From Stenogyne calaminthoides (lineage: Eukaryota; Streptophyta; Magnoliopsida; Lamiales; Lamiaceae): a stretch of 64,000 bases of DNA. This document shows, in pieces, positions 59,440 through 64,000 of this stretch. The notes beneath the pieces are model-generated. The model saw nothing but the letters and a program-made list of their open reading frames with translations, was not told where the DNA came from and searched no databases. The position numbers were made by a program, and so were the translations under genes. How positions within the stretch are numbered: the stretch's first letter is position 1; each line of letters opens with the position of its first letter. The DNA lies in the NCBI GenBank assembly GCA_037126765.1, contig JBBCBC010000019.1:32882222-32946221 (forward strand). Reading direction: 5' to 3'.

Positions 59440-60709
59440 CATCAAAATCGACCGAATAGACCCGAGTTAGAAGTGTTCATTGGTTCAGAATTACTTGAAC
59501 CAATTCAACAAAAAATTATTGCTTATCTTCAAGCAAACTTGGATGTGTTCGCATGGTCGCACGAAGACATGGTTGGCATTGATCCAAAACATGCATGCCA
59601 CTCCCCTCAACCTTGATCCAATACAAACTCCAGCTTATCCGTAAACGCAAAAAAAAGTTTAGTCCCGAAAAATATCGGCAATGAATGGTGAAATCAAAAA
59701 GTTGCTCGACAACAAACCGATTCGAGAGGTAAAATGCCCAAGATGGCTTATAAACCCCAACCCTTGCCCGCAAGTCTAATGGATCTTGGAGGTTATGTAT
59801 TGATTTCACAGATTTAAACAAGGCGTGTCCGAAAGATAACTTCCCGATGCTGCATATCGATTATTTGGTCGATAATACAGCAGGCCATGAACTTATGACT
59901 TTTATAGATGCATTTGCTGGTTATCACCAAATACCTATGCACCCGGACGATCAAAAGAATACGGCGATTCTCGCAAAGAAAAGAACATGTACTTGTGGCA
60001 ACGATGCCGCTCGGATTAAAGAATGCCGAGCAACATATCAACGTTTGGTGAACAAAATGTTCGACGAACACATCGGTCGAACAATTGAGGTATATATTGA
60101 TGATGTTGTGGTTAAGAGTGAACACAAGGAAGACCACATCACCCATCTCGCACAAACGTTCGATATACTAAGGAAGTACAATATGAAGCTAAATCCGAAA
60201 AAATGTAGCTTTGGGGTTCACTCAGGAAAATTCCTCGGACATATGGCGGTCAACGAGGAATCGGGTCCGAACCCAACAAAGATTCAAGCCATGCTCGATA
60301 TGCAAGCTCCCAGAAATGTGAAAGAGGTCCAAAAGTTAACCGGACGTTTAGCTTCCGTAAGCCGATTTATATCACGAACTGGAGACAAATGCAAACCCTT
60401 CTTCGATACATTGAAGAAAGGGAAATTTCAGTGGACCGAGCATTGCCAAAATGCATTCGAATCATTGAAGCGAAGAACTTGCGGATACTCGACACCTTTA
60501 TCTAAGCCTGCTCCAGCGTGAACAACTCTATCTCAGATCTTGCTTTGCATCCGAGCATGCGATCGCGATCGATGTGCTCGTCTGAAAGCGAAGGGACTAT
60601 ACACTTGCCCATTTACTATGTAAGCCAAGTGCTTAAAGAAGTTCGAGCTCCTGCACCTCCATTGGAAAAATTAGCATATGCCCTCGCCATGAGTGTTCAA
60701 AAATTATGA
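59440..60709 (+). pseudogene. Gypsy reverse transcriptase and RNase H remnant
   Basis: The longest frame (59847-60521, 224 residues) has FAGYHQIPMHPDDQKNTA, then a scrambled stretch where the conserved PFGL motif should be (about 59985-60015), then ATYQRLVNKMF and the catalytic YIDD in VYIDDVVVKS. The RT connection and RNase H start (LTGRLASVSRFI) follow, with a frame change at 60520. The missing PFGL block would abolish activity. Confidence 0.88.
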
Positions 60710-60929
60710 CCATATTTTTTCAACCACTCGATCGAGGTAATCGACCACTTTCCCATTAAGCTAGAAGTCCTCCAATCGACCCGACATCTTTGGCCAGACA
60801 CTAAAGTGGGCGGTGGAGTTAGACATCCGGCATTATGTTCGCTCCACGAACATCAATGAAGGGCCAAGTTATGGCCGATTTCATGGTCGAGTTAACATAT
60901 CCTCAAATGCTCGAAAAAGCTATCGACCA

Positions 60930-62600
60930 ACCATGGCATATGTATGTTGATGGTTCATCAACAAGTTCAAGAGCCGGAGCAGCGTAGTTCTCATCGATCC
61001 AACCCGCATAAACATTCACAACAACCATCCGTTTTGATTTCCCAACTACAAATAATGAAGCTGAATATGAAGCTTTGATCGCCGGACTACAGATGGCAAT
61101 GACAATGGGAATTCAGAGGCTGATGATTTATAGCGATTCTCGATAATCGTTTATCAAGTGACAAAGTAGTACGAGGCCCGAGGCGAAACGGATGGCACAA
61201 GATCAACAACAAGCAGCAAAAAGAATTGCTCGAGCATTTTGAACAAGTTTTCATTGAACAATTACCACGATTGGGTAATTCGTTCGCTGATGCTTTGGCA
61301 CGCCTAGCAACAGCAGAAGGAGTGACGAACACAACAGATATTGTGGTCGCCACAACTTGTTCGCCATCGCTTCTCAGAGTTATGCTCGCCAAATAACAAA
61401 GTAAACAAGAAACTTGATGACTCAAACTCGAAGTTACCTACAAAAGGGACTTCTCCTCAAAAATAGGGCACAAGCTACTCACCAGATTAAATGCGCTTTC
61501 AGATACTATCATAGACGAGCATTTGTACAAAAGAAGCTACTCATTTCACTTTTTGAAGTGTATTACTCTGAAGAGGGTCGGTACTTCGAACAAATCCACG
61601 ATGGAGTATGCGAAATCATATGGTGGGCTGCTTCCACACAAAAATAATCGCAAGGTTATTATCGCCAACCCTCAAAAAGGATTCGCTCCACAATGCTCGC
61701 CGCTGCGCCACGATGCAGTACATGCTCCACTTATTCATAGCCCATCCAAGAATTAGTGTGGGTTTATAGCCCATGGCCATTTGCTAAATGGGGGATCGAT
61801 TTGATCGGCCCATTTCCTACTGGCACGTCGGGAGTAAGATATGTTGTGGTTGTCGTTGATTACTATACTAAATGGGCAGAAGCCGAGGCTATTGTCAAGA
61901 TCACCGAACAAAGAATGTGGAACTTTGTTTGAAGAATATCATTTGTCGATTTGGGCTTCCCCAATCATTAGTAAATCGATAACGGCAAACAGTTCGATGG
62001 AAGTGAATTGCATGACAATTTGTGCTCATTTGGGGATAAAAAACACTACTCAACTCCGTACTATCCCCAGTCAAATGGACAAGTTGAAGTTGTTAATAAA
62101 ATCATCAAGCATACCCTCAAGGCCAGACTTGATAATTTCAAGGGGGGTGGATGGGCTGAAGAGTTGCCTGAAATATTATGGGCTTATCGAACAACTTTCA
62201 GAACATCAATCATGGAGACCCCGTTTGCTCGGCATTTGGTGCGGAAGTCGTTTATTCCCAGAAATCAAGATTCCAAGTCATCGAACAATGACTTTCGGAG
62301 AGCACATTAATGACCAGCGCCCTGAGTACAGACCTGTTGGAAGAAAGAAGGATAGAGGCTGATTTCAACAATGCCATGTACAAAAAGAGATCAGAGAAGT
62401 TTTACAACTCCAAAGTCCGAACACGCAGGTTCAATGTGGGCGAAGCTGGTTTTAAGGCGAGCCAACGGGGTATCAAGTGGTGTGTTCGGCCGAAAGCATG
62501 GGAAGGTCCATTCAGAGTTCTGAGAATGTTTGCTAAACGGGGCCTATGACTTGGAAGACCGAATGGAGTCCCATTGTCCTACTCGTGGAATGCATCAAAT
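60930..62600 (+). pseudogene. Gypsy second RNase H and integrase remnant
   Basis: MYVDGSSTSSRAGA (60940) and TTNNEAEYEALIAGLQMAM (61045) belong to an RNase H-like domain, expected between RNase H and integrase in Tat elements. Integrase motifs follow: GIDLIGPFPTGTSG (61795), VVVDYYTKWAEAEA and YPQSNGQVEVVNKI (62060). The C-terminal part reaches 62600. Several frameshifts separate them. Confidence 0.82.
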
Positions 62601-62813
62601 TTGAAAAAATACTATAAATAATAGCGAAAGCCAAGGTGTTGGCGAACAAAATTGGCCCACAACAAAATCGTCCAACAAAATCATCCACATAGTTGAAGTG
62701 ATCATAGTTGACCGAACATAATGGCCGATGTACTGAAACAAACACAAAGGGCCGAACATAATCAGCCATTCAGTTCAAACGAGTAGAACAATCCTGAAAG
62801 AAGAGTACATTAT

Positions 62814-64000
62814 GTTCGATACATATCTTCAGGAAAAAGATGATGGACATCACTATCGATAGACAGAAGATACGTGTCAGAATGAGTTGTCAACATAAGA
62901 TACATATCGGAACGAGTTGACAAGTGGTGGCAACCATGCAGGGATGAGTCAATCTTTGAGCAAAAGTTGTCAAAAAGCTGAACAGATGTCAAAAGGGGGA
63001 GCAAAAGTAAGAGAGCTAACACCTGCTAGCTATGCCAGCACTAGCTTGGGAAAGTTCTATAAATAGGGGCATATTGATAGTTGAAAAAAGCAGAGAAAAA
63101 ACATATGAAGAAGAAAAAAGGAAAAACACTACGATTCTCAGAAGGAAGTCGGTTTAGTATGCCCCTAGACGTAGAAGAATTCAGCTCTCGATTCAACAAT
63201 CATTCAGCTGAATCGAGCATCTGCCCTGATACGAGTCTTTTACCCTCAGATGACTTTGCGAGCACAAAAAGTTGAAGCTCGTTCGGGACTCAAGATGCTC
63301 AAAGAGAGTCATGGTTGCCACTCCACGCTACTCATTGCTTAGCAAAAGAGTAAGTCATTAGTCCCTATGCATCCCCAAAATCTCCTCCGAAGGAGGGATG
63401 TCATAGTGTCCGCTCAAAACAAGATCTTACGACGCTACCGATGCTTAGGCATCTACCGGGGGGACGACGAATGGTGCGAGCTGAAAATTTTTGCTCGCAC
63501 CTACTTTAGGCGAGCAGGAATGCACGCCACATGCTCATGCCCGCAATGCTGCCAAGATAATCACAAATCTTGTCCGGGAGGGACAAAAGTTTATCTTCTT
63601 CTTTTGAGCATGTTACGAAAAGAAAGAAGGGTAGACAGATGATGTGCCCACATCCTTGTCAAAGATCAATTCTCATGGACAAGGTGAGAGGCCGTTCGGT
63701 CTACTCAAGACAAGGTTTAAATTCAAAACCCTAGTCTGATAACAATAGTTGTGTAATAGATAGTCTTCTTCAGATATGAAGGATGTAATAGAATACAAAG
63801 TGTTGCAAAAAGAAAAAAGAAAGGTATTTATACCTCTGTTCGCTAAGATTTTCTAGTTCAAGCCTATTTGAGGTCGCACCTAAGCCGGACGGCCCGAACA
63901 AAGACGAACGAGCCCAAGTCTATGTTCACTCGGATTCCCGCAGCAAAAAGCGAGTAATGGGTACGCAGTGGCAAAAGACGACTCGTACTTACAGATACCC
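62814..64000 (+). repeat. Possible right LTR of the Gypsy element, incomplete
   Basis: After the integrase end and a short spacer, TGTTCGATACATATCTTCAG begins a region without pol similarity. It has TATAAATA at 63058-63065 and a CCGAAGGAGGGATGTC segment downstream. No end is seen before the window closes, and no matching left copy is found in the window apart from the first nine bases. Confidence 0.4.

Larger units (their letters stand above)
55446..64000 (+). mobile_element. Ty3/Gypsy retrotransposon, Tat-type, decayed, cut by window edge
   Basis: Domain order is gag (57420-57910), protease (58640-58860), reverse transcriptase (59840-60330), RNase H (60380-60710), a second RNase H-like domain (60930-61140) and integrase (61790-62310). 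This is the Gypsy order, and the extra RNase H is a hallmark of the Tat/Ogre group. Borders are uncertain. TGTTCGATA at 55446 and again at 62814 may mark LTR starts, but the sequences after them diverge, so 55446-57100 could belong to another element. Frames are broken throughout. Confidence 0.75.

Noticed and set aside
1..64000. tRNA, rRNA or organelle-DNA insertions
   Set aside because: No cloverleaf-like or conserved rRNA/plastid stretch was noticed by eye; a tRNA scan would be needed to exclude single tRNAs.

Overview
This is eukaryotic nuclear DNA from a flowering plant, very probably a eudicot. It is AT-rich and has GT-AG introns. The proteins are plant-specific or plant-typed: a NET4-type actin-binding NAB domain, a 148-residue group VI E2, an NDR1/HIN1-like protein, an At5g58300-type LRR receptor kinase and RPT3. 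Long terminal repeat elements fill the last third. I cannot name the species from sequence alone.

Layout. 1-2300: 5' end of a minus-strand NET4-like gene that runs off the left edge. 3640-6707: plus-strand gene remains, consisting of a CT-rich leader, an orphan exon resembling electron-transfer flavoprotein:ubiquinone oxidoreductase (ETFQO), and four exons with consistent splice phases ending in a product I do not recognise. 6808-19367: a direct tandem duplication of about 6.27 kb. Each unit holds a hAT-like non-autonomous transposon, a small secreted GPI-anchored protein gene (plus strand) and a ubiquitin-conjugating E2 gene (minus strand, tail to tail). 21550-22346: NDR1/HIN1-like gene. 23729-24075: three-unit tandem repeat. 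24246-28150: LRR receptor-like pseudokinase with a 5' UTR intron. 28150-35525: gene-poor AT-rich DNA with MITEs. 35531-37029: solo LTR with a 5-bp target duplication. 37058-40211: complete six-exon RPT3 (26S proteasome ATPase) with two lesions in exon 1. 40673-53379: a 12.7-kb Ty1/Copia element with target duplication. 54280-54715: a foldback element. About 55446-64000: a decayed Ty3/Gypsy element of Tat type, cut by the window edge.

Main observations. (1) The two duplicated units show complementary damage. Unit A keeps the secreted-protein gene, but its E2 has an in-frame TAG and no promoter. Unit B keeps the E2, but its secreted-protein gene has a 1-bp frameshift. One good copy of each remains. 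(2) The Copia element has matching target duplications, yet its two LTRs carry unrelated promoter cores between matching flanks. The core of the left LTR matches the solo LTR 5 kb away, including a perfect 13-bp inverted repeat just upstream of the TATA box. (3) Inside the LTR elements, CAG and CTG repeatedly appear as CG, CGG or CCG, even in the tRNA primer site. This looks like systematic miscalling at methylated CHG sites more than natural decay, so frameshifts and LTR ages here should be treated with care. (4) RPT3 is intact in exons 2-6 but broken in exon 1. I saw no CRISPR array, rRNA or tRNA gene.
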